Below are positions 23,400 through 37,050 of a stretch of 64,000 nucleotides of DNA, one piece after another. Location: NCBI GenBank assembly GCA_964017155.1, contig OZ024866.1, positions 28,074,605 to 28,138,604 of the forward strand, in the 5' to 3' direction. The notes under the pieces were generated by a model. That model worked only from the letters and a program-made list of their open reading frames with translations, was not told the origin of the DNA and searched no databases. Source of the stretch: Oasisia sp. SBJ-2009. Its lineage: Eukaryota > Annelida > Polychaeta > Sabellida > Siboglinidae. The position numbers and the translations under genes were made by a program. Positions within the stretch are counted from its first letter, which is position 1, and each line of letters starts with the position of its first letter.

Positions 23400-24795
23400 A
23401 AAACTCCTCTCTGTACAAGTGTGTGTGTGTGCGTGTGCACGCGTGCGTCTGCATGCGTCTGCATGTGTGTGTTCTCTTTGCTCAAGTGTGTATGTGTGTT
23501 CTATGCACAGATGTGTTGTGTGTTCTCTATATACAAGTGTGTATGTATGTTCTCTCTGTACAAGTGTATGTGTGTTTTCTTGGTAAAAGTGTGTATGTGT
23601 GTTATGCGACTAATCTCTATACAACTATATGTGCATTCTCTCTGTACAAGTGTGTATGTGTGTTTTCTCCATGCAAGTGTGTATGTGTGTTTTCTCCATA
23701 CAAATGTATGTGCATTCTCTCTGTACAAGTGCATGTGATTATGTGTGTTCTCTCTGTACAAGTGTGTATGTGATTATGTGTTCTCTCTGTACAAGTGTGT
23801 ATTGACTATGTGTGTTCTCTGTACAAGTGTGTATTGACTATGTGTGTTCTCTGTACAAGTGTGTATTGACTATGTGTGTTCTCTGTACACGTGTGTATTG
23901 ACTATGTGTGTTCTCTGTACAAGTGTGTATTGACTATGTGTGTTCTCTGTACAAGTGTGTATTGACTATGTGTGTTCTCTGTACACGTGTGTATTGACTA
24001 TGTGTGTTCTCTGTACATGTGTGTATTGACTATGTGTGTTCTCTGTACAAGTGTGTATTGACTATGTGTGTTCTCTGTACAAGTGTGTATTGACTATGTG
24101 TGTTCTCTGTACACGTGTGTATTGACTATGTGTGTTCTCTGTACAAGTGTGTATTGACTATGTGTGTTCTCTGTACACGTGTGTATTGACTATGTGTGTT
24201 CTCTGTACATGTGTGTATTGACTATGTGTGTTCTCTGTACAAGTGTGTATTGACTATGTGTGTTCTCTGTACACGTGTGTATTGACTATGTGTGTTCTCT
24301 GTACAAGTGTGTATTGACTATGTGTGTTCTCTGTACAAGTGTGTATTGACTATGTGTGTTCTCTGTACACGTGTGTATTGACTATGTGTGTTCTCTGTAC
24401 AAGTGTGTATTGACTATGTGTGTTCTCTGTACACGTGTGTATTGACTATGTGTGTTCTCTGTACAAGTGTGTATTGACTATGTGTGTTCTCTGTACAAGT
24501 GTGTATTGACTATGTGTGTTCTCTGTACACGTGTGTATTGACTATGTGTGTTCTCTGTACATGTGTGTATTGACTATGTGTGTTCTCTGTACAAGTGTGT
24601 ATTGACTATGTGTGTTCTCTGTACAAGTGTGTATTGACTATGTGTGTTCTCTGTACACGTGTGTATTGACTATGTGTGTTCTCTGTACAAGTGTGTATTG
24701 ACTATGTGTGTTCTCTGTACACGTGTGTATTGACTATGTGTGTTCTCTGTACATGTGTGTATTGACTATGTGTGTTCTCTGTACATGTGTGTACA
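23400..24795. repeat. 32-bp minisatellite with degenerate 5' border
   Basis: From about 23790 to 24795 a 32-bp unit (GTGTGTATTGACTATGTGTG followed by TTCTCTGTACAA) repeats about 31 times. It is almost invariant apart from one position where ACAAG, ACACG and ACATG alternate. The 23400-23790 segment is a diverged version with ragged unit lengths and is probably the ancestral edge. Confidence 0.95.
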
Positions 24796-25802
24796 TGATG
24801 GCGGTGTTGTGCCAGTGAGACTACAGCCTGGGTGTTATTTCTGCCGTGTCGTGTATCCACCTGGTCTAAACAAGAGGTGGGGCAGCTTGTTCCTGGCCAC
24901 ATTCTTGGCGGTTGTTTGCCACGGCAGCTGTGAGCAGCTTGTAGCTGCTGGTGTGTGACATCCACATGGGTAATCTGTGGCACGGTGGTTAGAAAGTCAA
25001 TGATTGAGTGTATACACTTGCCACCGTTTCATATCTTTGGCCAGTTATATGAATACCGGGCTAGAGTCAGTAGACCAGTTGGGACCAAAATACTCACTAC
25101 TCATACTCATTACTTGTATTTGCCCATACTTGGGTTAACTTGCGTACCGATTTTTAAAAATGTACTTATCACTCATACTTTTATTTGTACGTATTAAACT
25201 AATCGTATTAATTAAAATATGAGTATTTACTATGGAAACATTTTGCATATATTATATGTCATTATATCTTATAATAAATTATCAACCTTTTGTATCTGAC
25301 ATGTCCTCATTGTGTAAGAACTTTTGGGTTGTCATGGAAACCGTTTGTCGACTGGTGCAGATCATTTAAACAAAACTGACCTGTCGTCGAATGTCAAAAG
25401 TTGTACTCCCGAAAGTACTCATACTTGCAATACGTATTGCAATACTTCAACATTACTCAAGAACTTTAGTTTGGTAGTCAGTAACTACTTACCCAAATGC
25501 TAGGTGGTAATGGATGTACATAAACAAGTAGCCTTTATTCAGTGATTGGAATGTAGCTGAATACTTACCACATTCTGAAGTCGGCATTGGAATGAACAGA
25601 ATGAAAATTGTAAGTTTTTTTACTGCTCTTGTGGGCATATTTTTACTTGGATCAGGGCAAATTTCCACAGGGCAACTTCAAGAGGAGAACAAGTATTGTC
25701 ACTAAATATCATCCCTCAGTGAGACAGACATATTTGAATGAACACATTTTATTAACCTGAGCCAGAGATGCAGCCATATGTCCACGACTATTTACTGTTT
25801 GC

Positions 25803-26339
25803 TGTTATTGACTGTGGACCCTGTTGTTATTGACTGTGGACCCTGTTGTTATTGACTGTGGACCCTGTTGTTATTGACTGTGGACCCTGTTGTTATTGAC
25901 TGTGGACCCTGTTGTTATTGACTGTGGACCCTGTTGTTATTGACTGTGGACCCTGTTGTTATTGACTGTGGACCCTGTTGTTATTGACTGTGGACCCTGT
26001 TGTTATTGACTGTGGACCCTGTTGTTATTGACTGTGGACCCTGTTGTTATTGACTGTGGACCCTGTTGTTATTGACTGTGGACCCTGTTGTTATTGACTG
26101 TGGACCCTGTTGTTATTGACTGTGGACCCTGTTGTTATTGACTGTGGACCCTGTTGTTATTGACTGTGGACCCTGTTGTTATTGACTGTGGACCCTGTTG
26201 TTATTGACTGTGGACCCTGTTGTTATTGACTGTGGACCCTGTTGTTATTGACTGTGGACCCTGTTGTTATTGACTGTGGACCCTGTTGTTATTGACTGTG
26301 GACCCTGTTGTTATTGACTGTGGACCCTGTTGTTATTGA
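25803..26339. repeat. 22-bp minisatellite, about 24 near-identical units
   Basis: The unit is GTTATTGACTGTGGACCCTG plus TT, repeated without visible change. The phrase GACTGTGGA(T/C)CCTGTTG also occurs alone at 14604, so the array probably grew from a dispersed sequence. Confidence 0.95.
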
Positions 26340-27599
26340 CAGAGAGCATTGGGAGTCTGTGAGCTGTCTAGACATTGCTGTAGACTCCAGCACTGTCTAC
26401 ACACTCAGTGCAGCTACATTGACCACCTTTGGCCTGTCTGGCAACAAACACAGCAGTCACTGGTTACTTGGTCTAGCTCGATTTGTCGCCAGTAGTTGTG
26501 TTGTGTTAGAACCTTCATCACAAGCCAGCGGCGCTGTTTGCCATGCAAAATTAGCCAGGGCTGATCCGCTCTGCGAAATGCGGAAGTTAGTGAACTAGCA
26601 GTTGGCTTTGCTAGTCACAACTGCATCAGCCGTGAGGACAATTCAAAAACAGTACCAACCTCTGGATATTTAGTATGAGATCATTCTGTTACCTGCATTC
26701 AGGCAACAGGGTTCTTGTTAGCAGGAAATTCAGTTGTATTTTGTCCCACTTTGTGGTCAGGTTGGTGGGAATGGGCCAACTACAAAATAATTTAGGAGTT
26801 ACATGGAATCCATTATACTTTGTCCCACTTTGTGGTCAGATGCGTGGGAATGGGTCAACTTCAAAGGTATTTAGGAGTTGCAATAAGTGTCAGTAACAGC
26901 TGGTGATAATTTTTTTGTTTTGTTTATACGGTTTGAACAGTTTGTAGAAGCACCATTTAAATTGTGAGCACTGGTTTTGGCTTGAAAATACACTTTGAAG
27001 AAAAAAAAAAAATTACCATGCAAGTTAAACACATTTGGATGAACTGTTGTCTGTGCCTAAAAAGTACAAACAGTAACTAGTTAATAGATTAATTCTATTT
27101 GACCATTTTTACATATTTTGGTACATCTGGCAAAACTAGAAAATTAATAGATTATAAATATATAATATGCACTGTTCATGAAGATGTTAAAGGTATGTAT
27201 GTACTCATATGTGCACTAGACAAAATGACTTGTAAACAAGCAATCTAACATCATGAAGGGATCTAGATTAGAGTACTTGGCTGAGTTATTTACATGTCGT
27301 TACATTTAGAATGTAGAACACTTGCCACCCTCACCCAGACTTACTTAGGGTACTGAAATGGATATTTACCCATCAGAATTAACAATATAGAATTACTGTT
27401 AATTCAGAATTGTTAAATAATTTAAGCATAAAGCAAGGAGCTTTATAATTGGCAGTAATGACAATTATATTATTTTTATTTTGTAAGGAATTCGCTAATC
27501 ATTAAGTATTGAAATTTATATATGCCATCGTCTAGTATGTGTTTTGCATGTAAATGGAGTATTAATTAGTCTTATTTATTTATTGGTTTATTTATGTTA

Positions 27600-27816
27600 C
27601 TCATTGTCGTTAATTCTATATAATATTTAATTAAAGTTTTAATATGAATAAGTTAACATTTCTACATTTTTTATCTGAAAGTAAATTTTACAGTTGTATT
27701 TATTATTATTAATATTAGTCTTAATACATAATAAATAGCTTTATATTTTATTGTACAGTGCTTTGAGCATATTTGGATATTGCGCTTTATAAATAATAAA
27801 CATTATTATTATTATG
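27600..27816 (+). mobile_element. LINE/SINE-type 3' tail (GCGCTTTATAA...ATTATT)
   Basis: An AT-rich stretch ends with GTGCTTTGAGCA...GGATATTGCGCTTTATAA and an (ATT)n run. This matches the 3' end of the tRNA-SINE copies at 46207 and 56740 and other tails at 36988 (minus) and 50205, so it is a 5'-truncated retroposon of that tail family. Confidence 0.55.
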
Positions 27817-28698
27817 TATAGGTATATGAGTTATCACACTGAGAGGAGAATGAGGTGTCACTCGGGTGAGTCACATAGTGTCACCGGTGTTTCTGTAGAC
27901 TAGTTATGTTTCTGTTTCTTAAAATAAACTGTTGAACCTGACGTGTTTGGAATTTTTATTGTACAACCGCTCCTAAAAATGTATTGAACGCGTTTTTGAA
28001 AAAGTTATATTTTTGCCCCACAAATGTTCTTGCATTTCATTTCAGTCTTTCGGTATCAACCCTGGGTGTATCATCCATAGGCTGTATCTGTAGTAATAGG
28101 CACTGTATGTAGTTTACATAAATTATGTTAGCGTAGACTCTTTGAGTTTCAGTTTTTGGCCAACCGGCTAAATAAGAGAAGAGTTATTCTTCTCTGGTAG
28201 CCACCTCATCTGTGTTGCATTACTTTTGAGTTTTGAATTAGATTTTGTATCATGTGGATGTGCGTATCGATCAACTTTCTTACTATATTCAGCTGTAGGT
28301 ATTATACACACCGCAGAGTGATTTAACAACAATAAAACGTAAAAACAATACATTACGCAACATTAAAACATCTACCCTGGGAATATGGTTTCTGACTTGA
28401 TAATGCTAATTGGGAAATTTGGACCCTGCCCCATGATTTGTCATCCAGAGCTGAGACTCTAGGGCAGGCAATATTGCAGATATCTAGTTGCACTCAGTGT
28501 AATCTCTGTGTCTATTGATTCATGGAGTACAGTGTCGGATGCACTTATAAAACTGTCCATTTGAGGGACATTGATCGGAGCGACCACGTGTATGTCTGGG
28601 TAAGGCTGTCTACTCTCTCTGTCTGTCGCGGGCGTTGTTTCGCATGATTTGGTTGTAGTGATTTGTGGTGTGAACATTGGGGGTTAGACTGATTGAAT

Positions 28699-30536
<1,838 letters not shown>

Positions 30537-30579
30537 ACCCCTTATGCGTATTCCTCACTGCGTCTGTTTCTTCTTCCAG

Positions 30580-30660
30580 TCATCGTCTCCAGGTTCAATT
30601 TGACGACAACAGCACAACTCGCAGGAACAAAGAACGGCGCTACATCACCAAAGTCATCAC
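30580..30660 (+). CDS. SCHIP1: SCHIP1 gene exon D
   Basis: A strong acceptor (TCTGTTTCTTCTTCCAG|T) and the donor ATCAC|GTGAGT bound 1 + 26 codons + 2 bases. The peptide HRLQVQFDDNSTTRR...RRYITKVI leads straight into the second IQ motif in the next exon, as LESKVKIIQRAW does in human IQCJ. The intron splits the Thr codon just before the IQ pair, an arrangement that puts the whole IQ motif in exon E. Confidence 0.88.
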
Positions 30661-30708
30661 GTGAGTCTTTTCATCTCTTTCGTCACACATGAATCACTGA
30701 AGTTAAGT

Positions 30709-31020
30709 CATAGCTTTATGTAGAGACCCGTCCACCCGTCATTTGGACGGGTAAAAACGAATATAGACGGTTAGAAATATGGGTGGACGGGTGGTGGACG
30801 CCTTGACGGGTACAAAATTGAAGGAGCAAAAAAGTCTTCCAAAACCATAGATATTGTTAGTTATGCCTTGAAAGTGAGTGTAAATGGTGTCACATGTGTG
30901 TTTGTAGCCCATTTCAGGTCATCAGGCACATTTGAAAGTTTGTAAACTAGCTTAACAGTTAACATCATGTGTCCACCAAAACATGTGACTGGCAATAATT
31001 TTATCCTGCATAAAGCCCTG
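30709..31020 (+). mobile_element. hAT-like MITE, copy 4 (best-preserved, with target-site duplication)
   Basis: The ends are CATAGCTTTATGTAGAGACC at 30709 and CCTGCATAAAGCCCTG ending at 31020. The 15-base termini match as inverted repeats at 12 of 15 positions (CAxxGCTTTATGxAG). AGTTAAGT (30701-30708) and AGTTTAGT (31021-31028) flank it, an 8-bp target duplication with one mismatch, which together with the CAGGG-type terminus points to the hAT superfamily. There is no coding capacity. Confidence 0.8.
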
Positions 31021-32339
31021 AGTTTAGTTGAAAGAGCATTCTGCTCTCAGTCGAAAGGTTCTGAATTTGTATATACCCGGTACTCATGTTGGTATTTTGC
31101 ACTTTGAATAAATGTGTATATTCTTTGTTGGTGCATTCTTGTCAGTTGATTAAAAATGCTCATCTGAATGTAGGATTATCGACTGCTATACTTGGGTTGT
31201 CTATTTACCCTTTTATAAAATATATATATATACTAGGGTTCTGTTTTAAGGTAACATGTCTGGGGTCCCCGATGGATTACCAACATATGAGATCATCCAC
31301 CTAGAAATTTGGTAATCCATAAAATTCATGTAAGATGATTAAAATGAAACAAGTGACAATTCAGCGATGTTTGTTTATTATATTAGCCCAGTTTGTTATA
31401 TTGGTGTAATACAAATTAGTCATAATTTACGCAATGTTGTTTTGCCAAAAAATGGACCAAGGTATCAATATTATAACCTGTTATATCATCAGTTTAATGC
31501 AAACAAACTCTTGTAAAACGTTATTAAAATGGAATTCTTAAACATACGCAGAATGCTAAAATCTATGCTTCACAAACTTATGCTACACACAAATTCGTCG
31601 AAGCTGTAAATAGCCTTGTTCTGATACAGCACATTGCTATTATTAAATCAACCACAACATCAGGCTATAATTCAACGATACATTTTAAATCAGTTGTTTA
31701 TTTTCAGCAAAACACATTTCACTCCACAGGGCTTTTAAAATTGGCAGTGGCATTTAGTTTTGCCTAGCGTGTATTTAGCCATGTAACTGTGTTGATTTGT
31801 GGTGCTGTGTTGGAGTTATGTTGATGCTGTCTGCCTCTGTGTGAGGCAACGTGTAGTATTGACCAGCCAGGCAATGTCTACTGTGTCTTCCCTGTGACAA
31901 ATCATCAATATCTCTTTCACGGCAGCATGTAACACTCTGGCTGCAGATGTCGTGTGTGCTTAATCCTCCCGGTTTATGTGTGGTTTATGGCTATAAGATT
32001 GCACAGGAGAGTGGCAGTTGTCTGTCAGTTGTCTTTGTAACGTAAAATTACCAAGGTATTGATGTACGAAAGATCATTTCGTTGTCACCGAGACTGTGAT
32101 TGTGTCCATGTGTAAAATGGTGACTACAGGTAAGTTCTTATGAAGAGTAGGACTGGTTAAAATAATTTTATAGTTACGTGGCATAATCTGGCAGGTGTTT
32201 TCATTCCAATACCAATTTGACTTTAGGAAATAACTCAGCCACACTGCAAAATGTACACAATGCAAATACTACATAAAGATTGTCAGGCCACACATATAAT
32301 TTAGGCCCCATGTATCTTCATTTAGTCTCAATTGATCGA

Positions 32340-32770
32340 CTCTTGCACTGCTGCGTAACTTCACCGAGAAGATAGTCTGGTGACTTAACCAGCTTTTGAA
32401 TATTATCTCTGTGTTGGGCTAAAAACTGCTGCCCCTTCAATTAGCCTGGGTAATCAGGGCAAATCCTGCCATAATTCCTGCTTTGTAAACAACTGCAAAT
32501 TTATTTTTCTGTTTATTTTTGTGGTAATGTAAGTTTAATGTGGAATACTTTTAATGGTATGGTGTTATCATATAAAAGTATATTCATATTTTTTATTTCA
32601 TAGTTGGCCTGAGAGCCAATCAGCATCTGTGCCCTATTCTGGGGTAAGACCGCCCTGGTGGCAACATTGGCAGAGCATTAATATCGCAAGCAGATGTGAG
32701 GGGCTAAAATGTGCTGCCACCTGGTGGACCCTAGGTAGTCAAGGTTATACCTCGACTGGTCTGAAGCAGT
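32340..32770 (-). mobile_element. unclassified dispersed repeat, copy 1 (inverted relative to 41335)
   Basis: GAGAGCCAATCAGC (32613 on), CGCCCTGGTGGCAACATTGG (32650 on) and TGCTGCCACCTGGTGGA all occur as reverse complements at 41335-41480. The AT-rich left part (32395-32600) also matches 41480-41690 inverted. Each copy has a short direct repeat at its two ends (GGCTAAAA...TGCTGCC). There is no coding potential. Confidence 0.7.
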
Positions 32771-33054
32771 GTGCGAGGGTGAACATTTGACTGAGGCGAC
32801 CTGGTGATATCAGTTTGGTCTAAGTCCCCATGGGGTGGAATATTAAGTGATTTAATGCTGGGGTGACTTCAGGTACATTTGATTAAGTACAATCTAAAGT
32901 ACAAGTTCATTGTCAAGTTCGTTTTCTTCAACTACAGTTCTAAGTACAAGTATATGTTGTGCAGTGGAAAGAAGTATTATTTTGTGTTCTAAATGCTATG
33001 GACTTGAAATGTACTTTTTGGTAATATTCTATTGCTATTTCACGGTGAGTCCCA

Positions 33055-33770
33055 ATTTGACTGTGACGTTTGTGAAATCATTAGACCACCCCCTTATGGT
33101 GACACTCTGATTTGATTATGAAATTGATGAACTCACTAGACCATCCCTTATGGTGACACTTTGATTGGACTAAGATATTTATGGTGACACTCTGATTTGA
33201 TTATGAAATTGATGAACTCACTAGACCATCCCTTATGGTGACACTTTGATTGGACTAAGATATTTATGGTGACACTCTGATTTGATTATGAACTTTATGA
33301 ACTCACAAGACCATCTGTATGGTGACACTTTGACCTTACTAAGATATTTATGAACTCACAAGACCACCTGTATGGTGACACTCTGATTTGATTATGAACT
33401 TTATGAACTCACAAGACTATCCTTTATGGTGACACTTTGATTTGACTAAGATCTTTATGGGGACACTCTGATTTGATTATGAACTTTATGAACTAACTAG
33501 ACCATCCCTTATGGTGACACTTTGATTTGACTAAGATCTTTATGGTGACACTCTGATTTGATTATGAACTTTATGAACTAACTAGACCATCCCTTATGGT
33601 GACACTTTGATTTGACTAAGATCTTTATGGTGACACTCTGATTTGATTATGAACTTTATGAACTCACTAGATCATCCCTTATGGTGACACTTTGATTTGA
33701 CTAAGATCTTTATGAACTCACAAGACCGTCTGTATGGTGACACTCTGATTTGATCGTGACCTTTATGCAC
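33055..33770. repeat. ~85-bp minisatellite ending about 22 bp before exon E
   Basis: About eight composite units, each with a longer half (TATGGTGACACTCTGATTTG, then ATTATGAACTTTATGAACTC) and a shorter half (TATGGTGACACTTTGA, then CTAAGATCTT). Units differ by substitutions and by loss of one half. The last units run almost into the splice acceptor of exon E. Confidence 0.92.
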
Positions 33771-33792
33771 TCACACTACTCCTCTGCCACAG

Positions 33793-34819
33793 GATCCAGC
33801 GAGCCTGGCGTACTTATCAACGCTGCAAACACCTCGACCAATCACCGCAGCCGTCCGACCCGGACGATGCGAGCGACAGTTCTAGCGGTGACCACCCGAT
33901 GTCGCTGTCGGAGGGCAGTGACGGCGAGCCGCTGACGCAGGTGAAGTCATGCGTCGCCACCGTGGCGAAACGTGTCGTTATCGAAGCGGAACCGGAGTCG
34001 ATGGCGTCCGACTACTCCGAGATGGCCGACTTTGTGAAGGAACATCTCGCAAACGTACACATCATTCGTAAGGACGACCTTGCCACCGGCAACACACAGC
34101 TCCCGGCCGACCGATTCACCGTCGAGCAGAAGGTGCCGCGCTTCCCCGGCGAGACAGACGATGAGTATAATAAGCGGCTGCGGAAGCTGAACTACCTGAG
34201 TCTCGCTCAGGAGTTCGCTGAACTCAAGAAGGTCGACGCGGATGCGCTACCCTTTGACCTGCACTGCGATAGGACGCTGACGGACTTCAGTCCAACCAGT
34301 GACGGCAGCTCCGAGCTGGACGCCGATGCAGTGGTGACACCTGGTGGATCAACCGGTGTACAGGTGGTGCCACCTGGTGTGCCGATGGAGGCATGGACTG
34401 AGGCGACCCCTGCTGGCGGCGGTGGTCGAGATAGCAGTGTAAACAGAAGTGACATGGATCAGAATGATTGTGATAAGCCCGGGGAGCCGAGTGCTAATCA
34501 TCACCAGGGAAGTGAGGCTGGGCGCTGTGATAACACCGCGGATAAATCATTGTCTGCCGGAGCCGCCGACAGCCGGAGTCAGTCGGCTCTGGCAGAGCAA
34601 CATGCAGGGAGCATGAGTCGGGACGCTCCGGAACCGGATGACGAGAGCAAATGTGTGGATGAGGGGAGGGTAAGCGCCCCGGTGGATGGGGCCGGTGCCC
34701 CAGGGGGTGGGGCGATGGAGTTTGACGTGTACAACATTGAGACGACGCTGCCGGAGATGGACTGGGCGAGACTGGAGCAACAGCTGGAGCTGGCTGCCGC
34801 GGAGGAGTCAAAGAGGAAG
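33793..34819 (+). CDS. SCHIP1: SCHIP1 gene exon E (large central exon, IQ motif 2 and conserved block)
   Basis: The acceptor is CTCCTCTGCCACAG|G and the donor is AGGAAG|GTAGGC. One base completes Thr, then 342 codons end in phase 0. It opens IQRAWRTYQRCKH, aligning with IQRAWREYLQRQ of human IQCJ. A serine/aspartate-rich segment follows. Next is a well-conserved-looking region (MASDYSEMADFVKEHL, then VEQKVPRFPGETDDEYNKRL, then LAQEFAELKKVDADALPFDL). A long low-complexity Gly/Ser/Pro/acidic stretch comes after, and the end is a helix, LPEMDWARLEQQLELAAAEE, equivalent to the MDWEALEKHLAGLQ of vertebrate SCHIP1. GC content and third-position GC are far above the introns. The acidic middle is probably disordered. 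Confidence 0.93.
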
Positions 34820-36852
34820 GTAGGCACATGGAGCATTGTTTACATTCATTATTTAGGGGCTTTATAAATAAACAAAATTCAGATTATTAAAAAAGTGGAT
34901 GCAATCAATGCCACTCACACTGTCCTACACACATTGGAACGGCTGATAAATTGTAGTGACACATTGACACGTGTGACATGTCTGTGTAGTCAAGTGATGG
35001 ATTGGCTAAAATAATTACACGGGGTATACTATATACAGATAGGGTCCCGATTCTTTCTATTGAAAAGAATAATTATAACATTTATAATTACACATCAGTG
35101 AATTACAACTGGTTTGTTATATCAAAAACTAACTACACATTTACACAGCTGAAAATTTATGAAGAGCAACATTTTGTCCAGATTTTGAGTTCAGTGTGGA
35201 GTACAAACTCAATTTTTCCAAACTTTTTATCGAAATGATCCCATTACCCACCAACCCACCCACTGCCAATTTTGGGGATTATTTGATTTTTACACATACA
35301 AAGCCTCTTACTGTCTTGATGTCATTTTCCACTGTGTGATTGACAGTAGGTTAAAGTTAAATGCTGATATCATCCGTTTCTACTTAACAGTCTTAAAGAC
35401 TGTTTGGCAGAAATGGCACAGTAGGTAACAGTAACATGTTTCAATTGCACATGTTTGAGATTCACATGTACAGTGTATGTACATCCAATATAATGCTTTT
35501 GTAACATATTTTGGGACTGAGTGAATGTGACCACCATTAAAAATACATGTCACATGACAGTATGATGTCACGTGACACTAAATCTACGTCAGTCGGACGC
35601 ACAGTAGCTCTTGTTGAATCAACATGTATGAAGCATGTTATTCACTTCTTGCGTGACAGTGCAGCCCCCAAAATACAAGTGCACCAGTGACATCAATACA
35701 TCACACAAGGCCAAGCCAAAATGAGCCTTGGTTTACAGTTTAGAATTAGAGTTATTAGACTGTACAGTGTTGTTACCATAAGTTGCCATTTTAGTGAGAT
35801 ATTTATATCATCTAGCCACAATCTATATATATAGAGTGTTATAATGTTACTGCTAAAGTGTTCAATGCTATGTACATCTTCGTACCGACATGCTATAAAG
35901 TAGGTTAAATACCATGTAAGTTAGACATTTTACTTGAAAGTTTGAAAAAATTCACATGAGAAAAATTATGAAGATCTGATAGTTCACGTTGGGTTGTATG
36001 TACCATTGTACAGAAATAAGTTGTCGGCTTTGTGAAAATTCACTTCCCCACACACTCATTAGCTTTATGAATACTCCATGAAATGTACATCATTTCTAAT
36101 GTTAAGTAATTAATTCAGTCCGTTAAGTGACACCTCAAATCAGACAGCTACCTCTGTGAACATGCCTGTCTTTGAATCATGTGTACATTGTTTTCTTCAT
36201 TAAAGTAATTAATTAATTATGTTTTGCATGATTTGAATGCTAGGTTAACATGGTAATTGTTGAGAAAAAACCATATAGCAGAACTTTGTGCAAATTCAGC
36301 CAGGCCTTTATACAGAATCACATTTTTTCCAGTCCAAACTTTTGTGGTAGACACATGTACGTGTTTCTTTGTGAAATACTTTCCATGCAGCAACATGGTC
36401 CTACCTGGGTAGGTGTTTGTTTTATCAGCACTGTGCTATATATATACACACACACTGTAACAGCCGGTGTGTGTATAGATTGCAGTGTTCATTTTTCCAT
36501 TTTTCCCAGGAAATATAATTATGTTTAGTCTTGCCCAGGATGATGTATCTGTTACAAAGTTTACTCAACACATTTGTTATCATAGGGATGTAATTGCAAA
36601 TGATTTTCCACCAATGGCAATATTAACAACTGCGAGGTAGACTTTTGATGTCGCTGAAGCGTATTTAAATACTGATCCACCTATACCAGTTAGACACATT
36701 TTGTTATCGTGTTATAACCATGAATGTTTTAGATTTGTGTTAATTTAATCCCAGAATCATGCACATCATGCAACAATATTATGCACATGTATGTTTTAAT
36801 TGTTTGTTTCATAGAAAACAAACTTTCTCTTATTTGTGAATCACGTCTGGAC

Positions 36853-36987
36853 CGTAGCTTTATGCAGGGACCCATCCACCTGTCATTTGGACAGGTGGAA
36901 CCCATTGTGGATGGCAAGAAATATTGGTGGACGGGAAAGAAATTAAGGAGCAAAAAAAGTTTTCCAAAATCAGAGATTGTCAGTTAT
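36853..36987 (+). mobile_element. hAT-like MITE, copy 5, 3'-truncated
   Basis: It starts CGTAGCTTTATGCAGGGACC and keeps the ACCTGTCATTTGGACAGG segment, but stops at about 36987 where an (AAT)n-started retroposon tail in minus orientation begins. The 3' half of the element is absent. Confidence 0.65.
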
Positions 36988-37050
36988 AATAATAATAATA
37001 ATTGCAAAACTTATATAGCGCCTATAGTTCAGCTCAGAGGTGCAACAAAC
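36987..37050 (-). mobile_element. retroposon 3' tail fragment, minus
   Basis: TAATAATAATAATTGCAAAACTTATATAGCGCC is, on the minus strand, GGCGCTATATAAGTTTTGCA followed by (ATT)n, the tail type seen in the SINE and LINE fragments of this window. It abuts and interrupts MITE copy 5. Confidence 0.5.

Larger units (their letters stand above)
30661..33792 (+). other. intron D-E (3.1 kb)
   Basis: It contains MITE copy 4 (30709-31020), a repeat present in inverted form at 41335 (32340-32770) and an ~85-bp minisatellite (33055-33770). 31030-32340 shows a possible tRNA-like SINE head at 31025-31080 (GAAAGAGCATTCTGCTCTC, GGTTCTGAATTTG) and otherwise nothing recognised. Confidence 0.6.

Noticed and set aside
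23333..24983. Regular repeat arrays resembling a CRISPR locus at first sight
   Set aside because: Units are directly tandem with no unique spacers, in a eukaryotic intron. They are minisatellites.
26308..26598. 96-codon open frame after the 22-bp minisatellite
   Set aside because: It starts inside the minisatellite, has no recognisable domain or splice signal and ends in ordinary sequence.
34207..34867. Minus-strand open frames opposite exon E
   Set aside because: Shadows of a GC-rich coding exon; the + frame has splice phases and family homology.
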